Positions 53,225 through 62,381 of a stretch of 64,000 nucleotides of DNA are shown here, piece by piece. Source of the stretch: GCA-2718815 sp963578105 (GTDB lineage: Bacteria > Planctomycetota > Planctomycetia > Pirellulales > Pirellulaceae); the NCBI GenBank assembly GCA_963578105.1, contig CAUZBP010000002.1, forward strand, positions 1 through 64,000, in the 5' to 3' direction. A model generated the notes under the pieces. It had not been told where the DNA came from. It made no database searches and saw nothing but the letters and a program-made list of their open reading frames with translations. How positions within the stretch are numbered: position 1 is the first letter of the stretch; every line of letters begins with the position of its first letter. A program made the position numbers and the translations under genes.

Positions 53225-54210
53225 AGGAAGTTAGTCCACAGAGGTGTCAATTTGAGTGGATATCTCAAGTGTCACTTGGCCGTCTATCGCTGTAAAAATG
53301 CAGCCTCGGGCGTCTTGCAGGCAGTGAACTCGTGACGAACGGTGATGCTGGGGACGCAAAAGGACACCGTTTGCCGTTAGACGCCTGCGGTTCCCCGTTG
53401 TTTAGCCACTGTTCTTCCGTGACGAAAATTTTCTCGTCTGCTACTTGGGCCAATTCCAGCCTTGGAACTGCTCAGTGGCATGTGTTGCCAATCGATGGCG
53501 AATTGGTACAGAAAAGCCCTGTTTATTTCTTGTCGGAAGACAAAAAGATCTTTTTGCCAGTTCTCTGCTTTGATTTTGTTCTAACGGACGTCTCTGAAAG
53601 TGTCAACGAATTGGAACGTTTTCATTCGAAAAATTCAGTGGATATTTACATTTTGAAACATCGCATTGTCGGTGGCTTGATTTTGACCGTATTTGGAAGC
53701 GTCTCAGTCAGGGTCCAGGTTGTTCCGTGCGAACTGTTTGGGAGTCTGACAGGTGTTACCCCGGGGGTAGGGTGGACGTTGGTCACCAAGTCCATTGCTG
53801 CTTGCAGTGACTACCTGGCTCCAGACGGGACAGGTTGCAAGCAGCTAGCGGCCCTGCTGTTTTACCCCGGAAAGGTTGATTGCTATTTATTCAAATGTCT
53901 CAGGACCCGACGCAGAGTTGTCTTGCTGACGTATCTACGTCCTGGTCGGAGTTTTTGCTCTGACAAGTCCCGCTTTCAGGGAAGTCGTCCTTAGCAAATT
54001 GGTTGTTCCACCCAGACTGAAGTCCAGCAGAGGAGCTGGTGCGGGAGGTCTTGCGCCGCACCTTGAAACGCACTTGACCACAGGTTCTGCAAAAACTAAC
54101 CTCCTGCGCACGAATTCGGTCCCAGTAGGAGATTTGATCTGCTGGAGGACCTTTGTTGCCATGTGTTGTGAGAGAAGCTACCTGACGGTCGCTTCGGAGG
54201 AAAATTATCC
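53225..54210. other. large gap with one doubtful frame
   Basis: These 986 bp between the sigma-54 activator and the FlgI-like gene have no recognisable gene. The longest frame is at 53332-53994 on the plus strand. The end has a strong GGAGG (54196-54200) serving the next gene. No repeat or RNA structure was recognised. Confidence 0.5.
53332..53994 (+). CDS. doubtful 220-codon frame
   Basis: The frame starts with GTG and has no methionine codon in 220 residues, yet is open over 660 bp in a region with no other gene. It has nine cysteines and two hydrophobic patches (IFLPVLCFDFVL; VGGLILTVFGSV). No family is recognised. It is either a divergent gene or chance. Confidence 0.25.
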   Translation: MTNGDAGDAKGHRLPLDACGSPLFSHCSSVTKIFSSATWANSSLGTAQWHVLPIDGELVQKSPVYFLSEDKKIFLPVLCFDFVLTDVSESVNELERFHSKNSVDIYILKHRIVGGLILTVFGSVSVRVQVVPCELFGSLTGVTPGVGWTLVTKSIAACSDYLAPDGTGCKQLAALLFYPGKVDCYLFKCLRTRRRVVLLTYLRPGRSFCSDKSRFQGSRP

Positions 54211-56010
54211 GTGAGCCTTCATTTGTACTTCGCACGGTTGTCTCATGGATTTTACTGGATCTCTATCCTGATGCTTGTGGTCGTGGCAGGTTGTACGACA
54301 TCGCTCGTCAGGTCGGATGCCAACGATCCGGATCAAGTTCGGGATGTCGTCGAAGAAGTACAGAGAATCGGAGAGTTCGTGAAGCCGTTCGGGTTGCATT
54401 GGACTCGGGTTGAATCGGTGGCTTTGGTCACCGAACTCGCGGCAACCGGTAGTGATCCGCCACCGACATCTCGCAGGGCTGTCCTCATTGCAGACATGCA
54501 GGCGCGCGAGGTTCTCAATCCCAATAGCGTCCTGGCCTCGCCCACGACTTCTCTGGTACTTGCAATTGCGTACCTGCCTCCTGGTGTCAAGAAAGGCGAT
54601 CCACTGGATATCGAAGTTCGTACGTCTTCCAAATCGGAAACGACCAGTCTGCGAAGGGGTTGGTTGATGCCAACCCGTTTAAAAGAAATGGCAGTCCTGG
54701 GGAATGAGATCGTTGACGGACACGTTCTGGCCCACGCCAACGGAGCTGTTCTTATCGATTCTTATGCCAAAGGCACGAATGACTCGGTGAATGAAGTTCG
54801 CGGCCGAGTGTTGGGCGGTGGCGTTTCTTTGCAGTCCCGGAACCTGAAGTTAGTTATACGTACCGACAAAGAATCTGTCCGTCTTAGTGCACTCATCGGA
54901 GGGGTGGTCAATAAACGATTTCACGGCTACGACCGGGGGCTTAAGGAAGGAATGGCGGTTCCGAAAACGGACAAATATGTGGAATTGGCAGTGCATCCTC
55001 GTTATGGCGATAACATACCCCGGTATGTACGAGTGGTCCTGAACATCCCACTCCGTCTTTCCGCGTCAAAACAGATAAAGTACTTGCAACGTCTGGAGGA
55101 ACAACTTCAAGATCCGGAATCAGCGCAGCGGGCTGCGCTGCGTCTGGAAGCGGTTGGACAGAGTGCGGCGGACACGTTGGCGGTTGGTTTGGACGTCCCC
55201 GATCCTGCAACATCCTTCTACGCTGCGGAGGCTCTTGCATACCTCGACGACGAACGCGGTGTCAAATCACTGGCCCGGGCCGCCGTCGACCAGTCTCAGT
55301 TTCGGCTGCGTGCCATTACGGCGCTTGGTGCCATGGACCAAGCGGAGGCCTACGACGAACTGGTGGAGTTGCTGCACGTAAAAAGTGCCCAAGCCCGGTA
55401 TGCGGCTTTCCGGGTTTTGAAGCGGCAAAACCCCCGGGATCCTTTTCTCGCTGGAAAAGATATGGAGGGGCGGTTTACCTACCATGTCGTGGCCAGTTCG
55501 GGCGAGCCGATGGTCCACATTTCCAGGGTACGGCACCCGGAAATCGTGGCCTTTGGCCATCAGATTGAAATGAATGCTCCCTTCATGTTATTCGCCGATA
55601 AAAATCTGCTCGTGGATGGTCGCGAGCCTGGAACAGTCAAATTAAGTTGCTTCAAAAAAAATGGTGCGGATGTACACGAGTACTGCTCGGCAAAACTGGA
55701 AGAGATTTTGAGGGGAATTGTTCAGGTGGGCGGGACCTATTCTCATGCAATTCAGTTCTTGCAAAACGCCAAATCAAATAAGGTGCTTCCTGCTCGGCTC
55801 GTGTTCGACTCAGTGCCTTACCATCGTCGTCCTAAGTCCCGACACAGAAGGGAGGAAGTGAAAGTTGCGGCTCGCGACACTTATTCCGATTCCGATCTCA
55901 GTGGCGAATTGGCGGATGAGTCAAAGGAGGAGCAACCGGCAAGCCGGTCTTCAGACGCAATACAGGGTAAATCACAAGAATCTTCTCAAAAGTCCCCACA
56001 GCCTCGGTAG
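54211..56010 (+). CDS. FlgI-like lipoprotein with HEAT-like repeats
   Basis: The 599-residue protein starts at GTG 54211 behind GGAGG (54196-54200, spacing 10). The signal ends in a lipobox (LMLVVVAGC, near residue 28). Residues about 60-290 resemble FlgI/P-ring proteins (LVTELAATGSDPP, AYLPPGVKKGDPLDIEV, LRRGWLMPTRLKEMA). Residues about 300-410 contain HEAT-like helices (AALRLEAVGQSAADTLA, AAEALAYLDDERGVKSLARAA). The tail is charged and low-complexity. No flagellar genes are nearby. Such planctomycete proteins are often labelled P-ring but may have another envelope role. Confidence 0.82.
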   Translation: MSLHLYFARLSHGFYWISILMLVVVAGCTTSLVRSDANDPDQVRDVVEEVQRIGEFVKPFGLHWTRVESVALVTELAATGSDPPPTSRRAVLIADMQAREVLNPNSVLASPTTSLVLAIAYLPPGVKKGDPLDIEVRTSSKSETTSLRRGWLMPTRLKEMAVLGNEIVDGHVLAHANGAVLIDSYAKGTNDSVNEVRGRVLGGGVSLQSRNLKLVIRTDKESVRLSALIGGVVNKRFHGYDRGLKEGMAVPKTDKYVELAVHPRYGDNIPRYVRVVLNIPLRLSASKQIKYLQRLEEQLQDPESAQRAALRLEAVGQSAADTLAVGLDVPDPATSFYAAEALAYLDDERGVKSLARAAVDQSQFRLRAITALGAMDQAEAYDELVELLHVKSAQARYAAFRVLKRQNPRDPFLAGKDMEGRFTYHVVASSGEPMVHISRVRHPEIVAFGHQIEMNAPFMLFADKNLLVDGREPGTVKLSCFKKNGADVHEYCSAKLEEILRGIVQVGGTYSHAIQFLQNAKSNKVLPARLVFDSVPYHRRPKSRHRREEVKVAARDTYSDSDLSGELADESKEEQPASRSSDAIQGKSQESSQKSPQPR

Positions 56011-56324
56011 GCTTTGTCTGTTAGAATAACCGACTTCAAGGAACGGCCTGGGCTGCAATGCCCACGGAAGTGTTGAAACCTGGCGGGCTGTGGCAGTCGT
56101 TAAAGGTCAGTAGCCCTTGGGGCTGTAGACGACCGTGTGACAAAGTCATTACGTTGTAAGGTGACTCCCGCAAGTGTTCGCCACGTCATATCGCTGCCAC
56201 GCGAGTTTAGGAGTCTACTGTCCCGCGCTCTACCGGCCTCTGATTCGATGGTTTGCTTTCCATTGGCAAGCAATTGCCGAATTTTCACATTCACTCCGCT
56301 GACCGCTTTCACGAACTTGTCACG
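56011..56324. other. intergenic before smc with composite hairpin
   Basis: These 314 bp separate the FlgI-like gene from smc. A nested hairpin at 56096-56133 pairs GTCGT with ACGAC outside and AGCCC with GGGCT inside. It may be a terminator or leader element of smc. No ribosome site is seen before smc. Confidence 0.45.
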
Positions 56325-59300
56325 ATGCTCAAAGCACTCGAATTAGTCGGATTCAAGAGCTTTGCCAACAAAACCCGGTTTGAGTTTCCAGAAGGAATCA
56401 CCGTGGTCGTTGGTCCCAATGGTTCCGGGAAATCAAACATTGTTGACGCTATCAAATGGGTTTTGGGCGAACAGAGTGCCAAGAGTTTGCGCGGCCAGGA
56501 GATGGCAGACGTCATTTTCAAGGGTTCGGGAAGTGGCGGTCGGAAGGCAATGAACACGGCGGAAGCGACTCTCATTTTCGACAATTCAACGGGTGTTCTG
56601 GGTGTGGAGCCGATAGAGGTACGCGTTACTCGCCGCGTCTACCGCAGTGGTGAAGGCGAGTACCTCATCAATGGACAGCCTTCTCGTTTACGAGATATTC
56701 TGGATCTTTTTCGCGGAACTGGCGCCGGGGCTCATGCTTACAGTTTGATCGAACAGGGAAAAGTTGATGTTCTGCTTTCGGCTTCGGCCCGTGAACGTCG
56801 GGCCATCTTTGAGGAGGCAGCCGGAATCAGCCGTTTCAAGGCCAAAAAAGTTGAAGCTGCTCGTCGCTTGGAACGGGTCGAGCAGAACATGTTACGCCTG
56901 TCGGACATTGTTGACGAAGTGGAAAGTCGTCTGCGCGGGGTGAAGTCGCAAGCGGGAAAAGCGCGACGTTACAGAGAATACACGGAGCGCTTGCAAGACC
57001 TGCGAACGCATGTCGGAAATGTCGAGTGGCAGCAGTTATCCGCGCAAATTGAAGAGGTTAAAGCCCGCCACATGGCGCTGCAGGATCGATCTAGCGCGAC
57101 AGATGCCGAGGCGGAGTCGTTGGAAAGTCGCGTTCTCGAGTTGGAGAGAGAAGCCGAGGTTGTCAGCGAAGAATTGCACAACTGCGAAACGAAAATTGCA
57201 ACACGGCGGGAGCGGATTGCGACGCGTGAGTTGGCAGTGCGTCACGAGTTTCGCAGAATACGGGAATTCAACGAAACGCTCACTCGCAGCCGTCGTCAGT
57301 TTGCAACGATGAGCACTCGGGCGGACGACCTGATCAGCCAGTTTACGGAAACATCCGTAGAATTTCAGCAGGCAGAAGGTATGTATCTTGAGGCGAGCAA
57401 CGGCTTGCGTGAATGTGAACGTTCTTGGTCAAACGTTTCGGATCAACTCCAACGAATTCGGGAGCAGGCCGACGCATTGCGGAGTCAGCAACTGGAATTT
57501 TTAAACAAAAATTCCACCTTGACCAAGGAACATAGTGCGGCTGAATCGCAAACGACGGCTTTGGTTGAATCCAAGAAGAAAAGTGGTCAACAGCTTGATC
57601 GGTTGAATCCACTGCTTCAGGAACAAACGGAAAAGGTGCGAAGTCTGCGGGAAAAGGAACCCGAACTGGCAGAAGAAGCTGATCGGTTGAAAAATCAAGT
57701 CAACCAATTGCGTGGGCAAATGAGCGAACAGCGCGGACTTCGTAAGTCGGCACGTGAACACCAGCTCAAGATCCAGGCGGACTGCACTTCTTGCGGTGAA
57801 CGGGTGGCAGTGCTGGAAGAGTTGGAGCAACGTCTGGAGGGATTGGATTCGGGTGTGAAGTATGTTTTGTCGACGGCTCAGGACGCGGTTTCCGGCCCCT
57901 ATTCGGATGTCGTAGGGCTTGTTGCGGATTTGTTGCAGGTAAATGTTGAGTACGCCCCGCTGGTCGAAGTGGCTTTGGGAGACATCGCCCACTATGTTGT
58001 CTTGAATGGCGAATCGCTGCTGGATGAAATACGCGATGGTATGCATCTTCCAGGAAGGGTCGGCTTTATTCTCACGGATGGACTGTTGTTGGCCCCGAGT
58101 TTGAAGCGAATTCAACTGGGGGGACAGCCGGGCGTCCTGGGCCGAGCTGACCAGTTCGTAGGACCGAACCCTCCTCTCTCTGGAATTGTGAATCACCTTT
58201 TGGGAAACACATGGTTCGTCGAAACCCTGCAGGATGCACTCGAATTGTGGCAGCGTAGTCAGGGAGGCGTTCGCTTTGTGACGCGTGGAGGAGAATTGCT
58301 GGACAGTGACGGTACACTGGTCGTGGGATCCCAGCAAAGTGCCAGCGGACTCATTTCCCGACGCAGTGAACTTCGGGCTCTCCGCGTTAAACTCACGGAG
58401 TTGGAGCATGCACGCCAATCGGCTGATCAAGAGAACTTGCGGCTGGAAAAGGTGATTACTGATCTCGAACAACGCATCCGCAAGCTGGAAGAAGAGCACA
58501 AGGATCGCGCAAGACACCTGGCGGAATATCGTGTCGGCCTTCAGGCGGCACAAGAACACCACGAGTTACTGCATGGTCAACATCAGGCCATTCAGGTTGA
58601 TTTTGATACATCCTCTGTCGATCTGCAGGAGTCCAACCTGCGTCGGCGCACGTTGCAAGAGAAGCTGTTTCAGGCCGAGCAGCAACTGGAAGAAGTGAAT
58701 TTAAATCTTGCCACTGCCGGCGAGCAACTCGAACAATCAGAAACGGACGAGCGCGCCAAGTCACTTGAAGTAACCGCTGCCAAGGTCGAGACGGCTAAAT
58801 GTGAACAACGGCTGGAGGGTCTGCAAGCGGCGATGAAACAGTTTCAGCGAGATCGGGAAGAACGCGACAAAGCGTTGCATGATTCTCAAGTTCAGATCGT
58901 TGATGTCAAAAAACATTACCAGCAGGCGAATATTGATGCGTTGGAGTTGAATTCGGAGCTGGCATTACTGTACCTGCAGAAAGATGCACTTGCGCATGAA
59001 TCTGTGCAGCTGATCGCACGCAGAGAACAGGCCGGACAAGGACGCTCCGAAGCATCTCGGAAAGCACAGCGGGCACGTCGGCAATTCCAGGGTTTGCAGG
59101 ACTCCCTGCGACAGGCCGAACTGCAAATGAGCCAAACAAGTCATGAAAGGACGGTCCTCGAAGAAAGGCTGAGGGATGAGTACGGAATCGAGCTGTCCAT
59201 GCTGATCCAGAAGCCGTCGGCAAGTGAAACCCTGCAGAGAGGGGAAATGAACGCCGAGATTTCCGAGTTGCGGCGGAAAATAAACAACATTGGTGCCGTT

Positions 59301-59969
59301 AACATGCAGGCTCTTGATGAACTGGAACAGTTACAATCTCGGTTCAATTTGCTGACAGAACAGCATCGGGACTTGACAGCTGCCAAGGATTCGCTGGAAA
59401 AGATCATCCGCAAAATTAACGCTGACAGTCGCCGACTGTTTGCGGAAACCCTGGAAGCCATTCGAGGAAACTTTCAGACACTTTTCCGTAAAACATTCGG
59501 CGGTGGTCGAGCGGATATTCAGCTGGAAGAGGATGTCGATATTTTGGAAAGCGGCATCGAAATTGTGGCGACTCCGCCGGGCAAAAACTCGCTGGGACTT
59601 TCGCTGTTGAGTGGTGGCGAGCGAGCTTTGACAGCGGTGACGCTGTTGCTGGCAATTTTTCAGTACCGTCCCAGCCCCTTCTGTGTATTGGACGAAGTGG
59701 ACGGGCCGCTTGACGAAGCGAACATCGAGCGATTTACGAATGTGTTAAAGGATTTTTTACACTGGACCAAGTTCGTGGTGGTTACCCATTCAAAGAAAAC
59801 GATGACCTCGGCGACGACGCTGTATGGAGTGACGATGCAGGAGTCGGGTATCTCGAAACGAGTGGCCGTACAATTTGATGATGTGGCGGAAGACGGTCAG
59901 ATTCGTCAGGAAGTCTTGGATCAGCCCGAAGAAACGGCTGATGGGGACGACGAACGAGGAGCTGCCTGA
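56325..59969 (+). CDS. smc: chromosome segregation protein SMC
   Basis: The 1214-residue protein is full-length. ATG 56325 starts the usual MLKALELVGFKSF; an earlier in-frame start at 56253 is disfavoured. Walker A GPNGSGKSN is at 30-38, the two long coiled coils flank a hinge at about 509-660 (VEVALGDIAHYVVLN), the ABC signature LSGGER is at about 1095-1100 and Walker B LDEVDGPLDEAN follows. SMC with ScpA/ScpB organises and segregates the chromosome. The coiled coils are rich in Glu, Gln and Arg. It is a single gene with long flanking gaps. Confidence 0.96.
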   Translation: MLKALELVGFKSFANKTRFEFPEGITVVVGPNGSGKSNIVDAIKWVLGEQSAKSLRGQEMADVIFKGSGSGGRKAMNTAEATLIFDNSTGVLGVEPIEVRVTRRVYRSGEGEYLINGQPSRLRDILDLFRGTGAGAHAYSLIEQGKVDVLLSASARERRAIFEEAAGISRFKAKKVEAARRLERVEQNMLRLSDIVDEVESRLRGVKSQAGKARRYREYTERLQDLRTHVGNVEWQQLSAQIEEVKARHMALQDRSSATDAEAESLESRVLELEREAEVVSEELHNCETKIATRRERIATRELAVRHEFRRIREFNETLTRSRRQFATMSTRADDLISQFTETSVEFQQAEGMYLEASNGLRECERSWSNVSDQLQRIREQADALRSQQLEFLNKNSTLTKEHSAAESQTTALVESKKKSGQQLDRLNPLLQEQTEKVRSLREKEPELAEEADRLKNQVNQLRGQMSEQRGLRKSAREHQLKIQADCTSCGERVAVLEELEQRLEGLDSGVKYVLSTAQDAVSGPYSDVVGLVADLLQVNVEYAPLVEVALGDIAHYVVLNGESLLDEIRDGMHLPGRVGFILTDGLLLAPSLKRIQLGGQPGVLGRADQFVGPNPPLSGIVNHLLGNTWFVETLQDALELWQRSQGGVRFVTRGGELLDSDGTLVVGSQQSASGLISRRSELRALRVKLTELEHARQSADQENLRLEKVITDLEQRIRKLEEEHKDRARHLAEYRVGLQAAQEHHELLHGQHQAIQVDFDTSSVDLQESNLRRRTLQEKLFQAEQQLEEVNLNLATAGEQLEQSETDERAKSLEVTAAKVETAKCEQRLEGLQAAMKQFQRDREERDKALHDSQVQIVDVKKHYQQANIDALELNSELALLYLQKDALAHESVQLIARREQAGQGRSEASRKAQRARRQFQGLQDSLRQAELQMSQTSHERTVLEERLRDEYGIELSMLIQKPSASETLQRGEMNAEISELRRKINNIGAVNMQALDELEQLQSRFNLLTEQHRDLTAAKDSLEKIIRKINADSRRLFAETLEAIRGNFQTLFRKTFGGGRADIQLEEDVDILESGIEIVATPPGKNSLGLSLLSGGERALTAVTLLLAIFQYRPSPFCVLDEVDGPLDEANIERFTNVLKDFLHWTKFVVVTHSKKTMTSATTLYGVTMQESGISKRVAVQFDDVAEDGQIRQEVLDQPEETADGDDERGAA

Positions 59970-60383
59970 GCTTCGTCGGTCAAGCGAAACGTTGGTTATA
60001 ACCGCTAGAATCGGATTTGTCGGTAGTTTGGATTGCTTTCTGTTTTTCCGGTAAGTTCAAAAACAGCGTTTTATTTTTCCGGGTCGATACTGTCCCAGCA
60101 GCCGCTAGGTTTACTGTGACTTGTGCTTTTAACCTAATCCTGCACAACGTGTTACGCTTGCGTCCCTTACCGGATTGGAGCTGCTGGACGCTTCGGAACG
60201 AGTGTTCTGAACGCCACTCTCGTTACGACTGGAGAAAGTTTCTAAAGTAATCTCCCCAAATGAATCGAAACTAAGTCTTGGAAGGCGTGTTCTGAATCGA
60301 GCAGCTTCGGCCGCTGGCTTCAGTAGCAGCTTTCCGTTTAGGGGGGAAAACTGTCAGACGGCATCCAGCCAAACAGGTTGGTT

Positions 60384-60631
60384 GTGAGGGCCCGACCCGG
60401 CCCGAGCACCAGTCTCCTGCCAGATCTCTCCCCGCCTTTTACCTCGCCGATCGGTATTCCTGGTTCTGCAGAGGCTGGTCCGTAAGCTGGATAGGAAATT
60501 ACCCTCCTATTTTATACGGAAATCGTCCTGCTTCTGGGGTTTCGGATCGCCGACGTTTTACAGTTAGGCGTGGATCAGAAGGAACTGAACCTTCGCCTCG
60601 AAGAAGCGATATAATCGTGAGGCCCCGACCC
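60384..60631. repeat. 15-bp direct repeat, 233 bp apart
   Basis: GTGAGGGCCCGACCC (60384-60398) and GTGAGGCCCCGACCC (60617-60631) differ at one base. Both are in the untranslated region before the HTH/receiver gene, and the second begins two bases after a TATAAT. They could be binding sites or parts of two RNA structures. Confidence 0.5.
60585..60615 (+). promoter_or_regulatory. candidate promoter of HTH/receiver gene
   Basis: A perfect TATAAT lies at 60610-60615; a weak -35 (CTGAAC, 60585-60590) lies 19 bp upstream. Initiation near 60622 would give a 150-nt leader that can fold through GGCCCC/GGGGCC. Confidence 0.42.
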
Positions 60632-60774
60632 AGAAGTTAGTGTGTTGCCCAATGGCGTGGAGAACCCTTAGTTCTCGCGTCAGTTACGGTACAGACACGG
60701 GGGCCATGCCACTATGCCGGTTCGTCCGTCACAGTGGTGGTCAAGTCAACGAGAGAGTAAATGGAGAACCTGAA

Positions 60775-61347
60775 ATGAAGGTCTTCACAACGGGACAAGT
60801 CGCTAAGATTTGTAAAGTGGCCCCGCGCACTGTCAGTAAATGGTTTGATTCGGGACGTTTGAAGGGATACCGTATCCCAGGATCGCAGGACCGACGTATT
60901 CCACGTGAGTACTTAGTTAATTTCCTCAAGGAACATGGAATGCCGTTGGGTGATCTAGAAGACGAAACGATGGCCAAAGTGCTGGTCGTTGCGCAGGACC
61001 AAGTTTTAATTGAAAACTTGAAACGTGAATTACCACCTGAAAGATCCTTTAAGGTGGGTGTTGCTGCCAGTGGATTTGAGGCTGGTATTCAATCGGAAAG
61101 TTTTCATCCTGATTGCATCATTGTCGATTTCTCGATCGGAAAAGTGGAAGCGTTGCAGATTTGCCAAAATCTTCGACGGAATCCTGATTTCTCCGAGACG
61201 ATTCTCATTGCATTACTTCCCGACGACGGAGGCAGTGTGAGTTTCGACCGCTCGACGATTAACGAAACCTTTAAGAAACCGTTTGATGCAAAGTTGCTTG
61301 CCGAGCGACTTCGCACGCTTATCAGTTCCAAAAAAGAACTCGTCTAG
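60775..61347 (+). CDS. excisionase-type HTH fused to receiver-like domain
   Basis: ATG at 60775 lies behind GGAGAA (60763-60768); the frame upstream to 60640 is not needed. The 190-residue protein has an HTH of the MerR/excisionase type (TTGQVAKICKVAPRTVSKWF, 5-24; wing to about 55). It has a receiver-like domain at about 66-185 with the acceptor aspartate D118 (IIVDF) and a lysine at 167-168 (FKKPF). The first acidic pair is replaced (VVAQDQ) and the Thr/Ser switch reads ALL, so it is partly degenerate. It is likely a DNA-binding regulator. A terminator follows at 61413. Confidence 0.88.
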   Translation: MKVFTTGQVAKICKVAPRTVSKWFDSGRLKGYRIPGSQDRRIPREYLVNFLKEHGMPLGDLEDETMAKVLVVAQDQVLIENLKRELPPERSFKVGVAASGFEAGIQSESFHPDCIIVDFSIGKVEALQICQNLRRNPDFSETILIALLPDDGGSVSFDRSTINETFKKPFDAKLLAERLRTLISSKKELV

Positions 61348-61412
61348 GGTTTTAATTGATCTGAGCGCGGAACGGAAAATTGCTACTTTCTAATCGCCGC
61401 TTGATACTCAAA

Positions 61413-61447
61413 CCGTCGTGGTAGACTCCCGCGACGGATAATTTTTC
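61413..61447 (+). terminator. Rho-independent terminator
   Basis: CCGTCG (61413-61418) and CGACGG (61432-61437) form a stem, followed by ATAATTTTTC. It is 65 bp after the HTH/receiver stop and in the right orientation to end that transcript. Confidence 0.65.
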
Positions 61448-61460
61448 ATAATTCAATGGG

Positions 61461-61481
61461 ACGGTCGAATGAGTCGACCGT
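61461..61481. terminator. second hairpin, 8-bp perfect stem
   Basis: ACGGTCGA (61461-61468), loop ATGAG, TCGACCGT (61474-61481). It lies just after the first terminator, so it could be a backup. No T-tract follows on the plus strand. Its symmetric arms could also bind a protein. Confidence 0.4.
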
Positions 61482-61618
61482 TTGGTTGGCTGGGAATCCC
61501 GGTCCCGGCCTCCATCCCATTGGTTTTTCAGCTCCTTCTGAGCGATCTTTCCCAAGACGAGTGATCGGCAGGCGGAGTTTGCTGTTTTAAAAAGACAGGA
61601 ACAGGAGGCAGTTCAGAA

Positions 61619-61678
61619 ATGACCGATACCTCGCCGACGTGTCCGACCGGTCAGCTGGACGGACCATTGGAACAATAA
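61619..61678 (+). CDS. 19-residue short frame with strong ribosome site
   Basis: ATG at 61619 is preceded by AGGAGG (61603-61608) and the frame ends with TAA at 61676-61678. The product is MTDTSPTCPTGQLDGPLEQ. It may be a leader peptide for moaC (212 bp downstream), or the start of a lost gene. No evidence beyond the ribosome site supports it. Confidence 0.3.
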   Translation: MTDTSPTCPTGQLDGPLEQ

Positions 61679-61829
61679 ACCCGACCATAAGGTGACCTGC
61701 TTCCCGGTTCAGTTGCCATTATTCAAGCCTTTCTGTGGAGTTTGACTTCACGACTCCTTGATCAGGTCACTCTTGCTTTCACTGCACGTCTGTCTGACAC
61801 CGGCATTTTCTCATGAAGCAATCCTCCCC

Positions 61830-61857
61830 CTCGACGCGACGTGGTGTAAACCTAGAA
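61830..61857 (+). promoter_or_regulatory. candidate promoter of moaC
   Basis: TAGAAT at 61852-61857 with a weak -35 (TCGACG, near 61830-61835) about 16 bp upstream. It would give a short leader before the ATG at 61890. Confidence 0.33.
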
Positions 61858-61889
61858 TAAAAGGAACTTTCCAACCATCGGGCATCGCG

Positions 61890-62381
61890 ATGAACCAATT
61901 TACACACTTTGACGACTCCGGTTCGGCTCGCATGGTTGACGTTGGGGACAAACAGGTGACGGCCCGGTATGCCCGGGCTTCTGCTGTCGTCTGCATGGCT
62001 AGTGAGACGTGTGCCATGATCCGGGAAGGTGGCCATTCAAAAGGTGATGTCCTGCAGGTGGCCCGAATCGCTGGGATTACGGCGGCGAAGAGGACCGGTG
62101 ACCTGATTCCCCTGTGCCATCCCCTGGGCCTGGATGCCGTGTCCGTGGATTTTGAATTCAGAGATTCACAGAGGCTACACATCTTTGCCGAAGTAAAAAT
62201 CACGGGTAAAACAGGCGTAGAAATGGAAGCCCTGGTGGCCGTGAGCGTGTCGGCGTTAACCGTCTACGATATGTGCAAGTCAGTCGACCGGAGGATGTGT
62301 ATCAATCAGGTGCAACTGGAAGAGAAGTCGGGTGGCCGGAGCGGCCATTACGTTCGGCAGACAGAGGCGACCGGAAAATAA
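61890..62381 (+). CDS. moaC: cyclic pyranopterin monophosphate synthase
   Basis: The 163-residue protein is of normal MoaC length from ATG 61890; an upstream in-frame start at 61758 would add 44 residues of no MoaC likeness. Conserved residues match E. coli: K51 (HSKGDVL), KRTGDLIPLCHPLG (67-80) and VYDMCK (D127, K130). MoaC converts the MoaA product to cyclic pyranopterin monophosphate in molybdenum-cofactor synthesis. No moaA or other moa gene is in the window. A ribosome site is weak. Confidence 0.94.
   Translation: MNQFTHFDDSGSARMVDVGDKQVTARYARASAVVCMASETCAMIREGGHSKGDVLQVARIAGITAAKRTGDLIPLCHPLGLDAVSVDFEFRDSQRLHIFAEVKITGKTGVEMEALVAVSVSALTVYDMCKSVDRRMCINQVQLEEKSGGRSGHYVRQTEATGK

Larger units (their letters stand above)
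59970..60774. other. 805-bp untranslated region before HTH/receiver gene
   Basis: No gene is supported. The stretch contains a 15-bp direct repeat (60384-60398 and 60617-60631), a promoter-like TATAAT at 60610-60615, and GGCCCC (60621-60626) that can pair with GGGGCC (60699-60704) in the downstream leader. It could hold a small RNA or a structured leader. A short plus-strand frame at 60017-60250 has no support. Confidence 0.5.
61348..61889. other. intergenic with terminator and short frame
   Basis: These 542 bp lie between the HTH/receiver gene and moaC. They hold a terminator (61413-61447), a second hairpin (61461-61481), a 19-residue frame with a strong ribosome site (61619-61678), and the probable moaC promoter (61830-61857). 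I did not recognise a molybdenum-cofactor riboswitch. Confidence 0.5.

Noticed and set aside
57501..58562. 353-codon frame antisense to smc
   Set aside because: Complement of the repetitive coiled-coil codons; no domain.
60017..60250. 77-codon frame after smc
   Set aside because: No ribosome site, no family and low-quality composition.
59970..60774. Possible 6S RNA, tmRNA, SRP RNA or tRNA
   Set aside because: I looked for their hallmark sequences, such as T-loop motifs and the tmRNA CCA end, and saw none.
61348..61889. Molybdenum-cofactor riboswitch before moaC
   Set aside because: I could not recognise the conserved Moco motif; only simple hairpins were visible.
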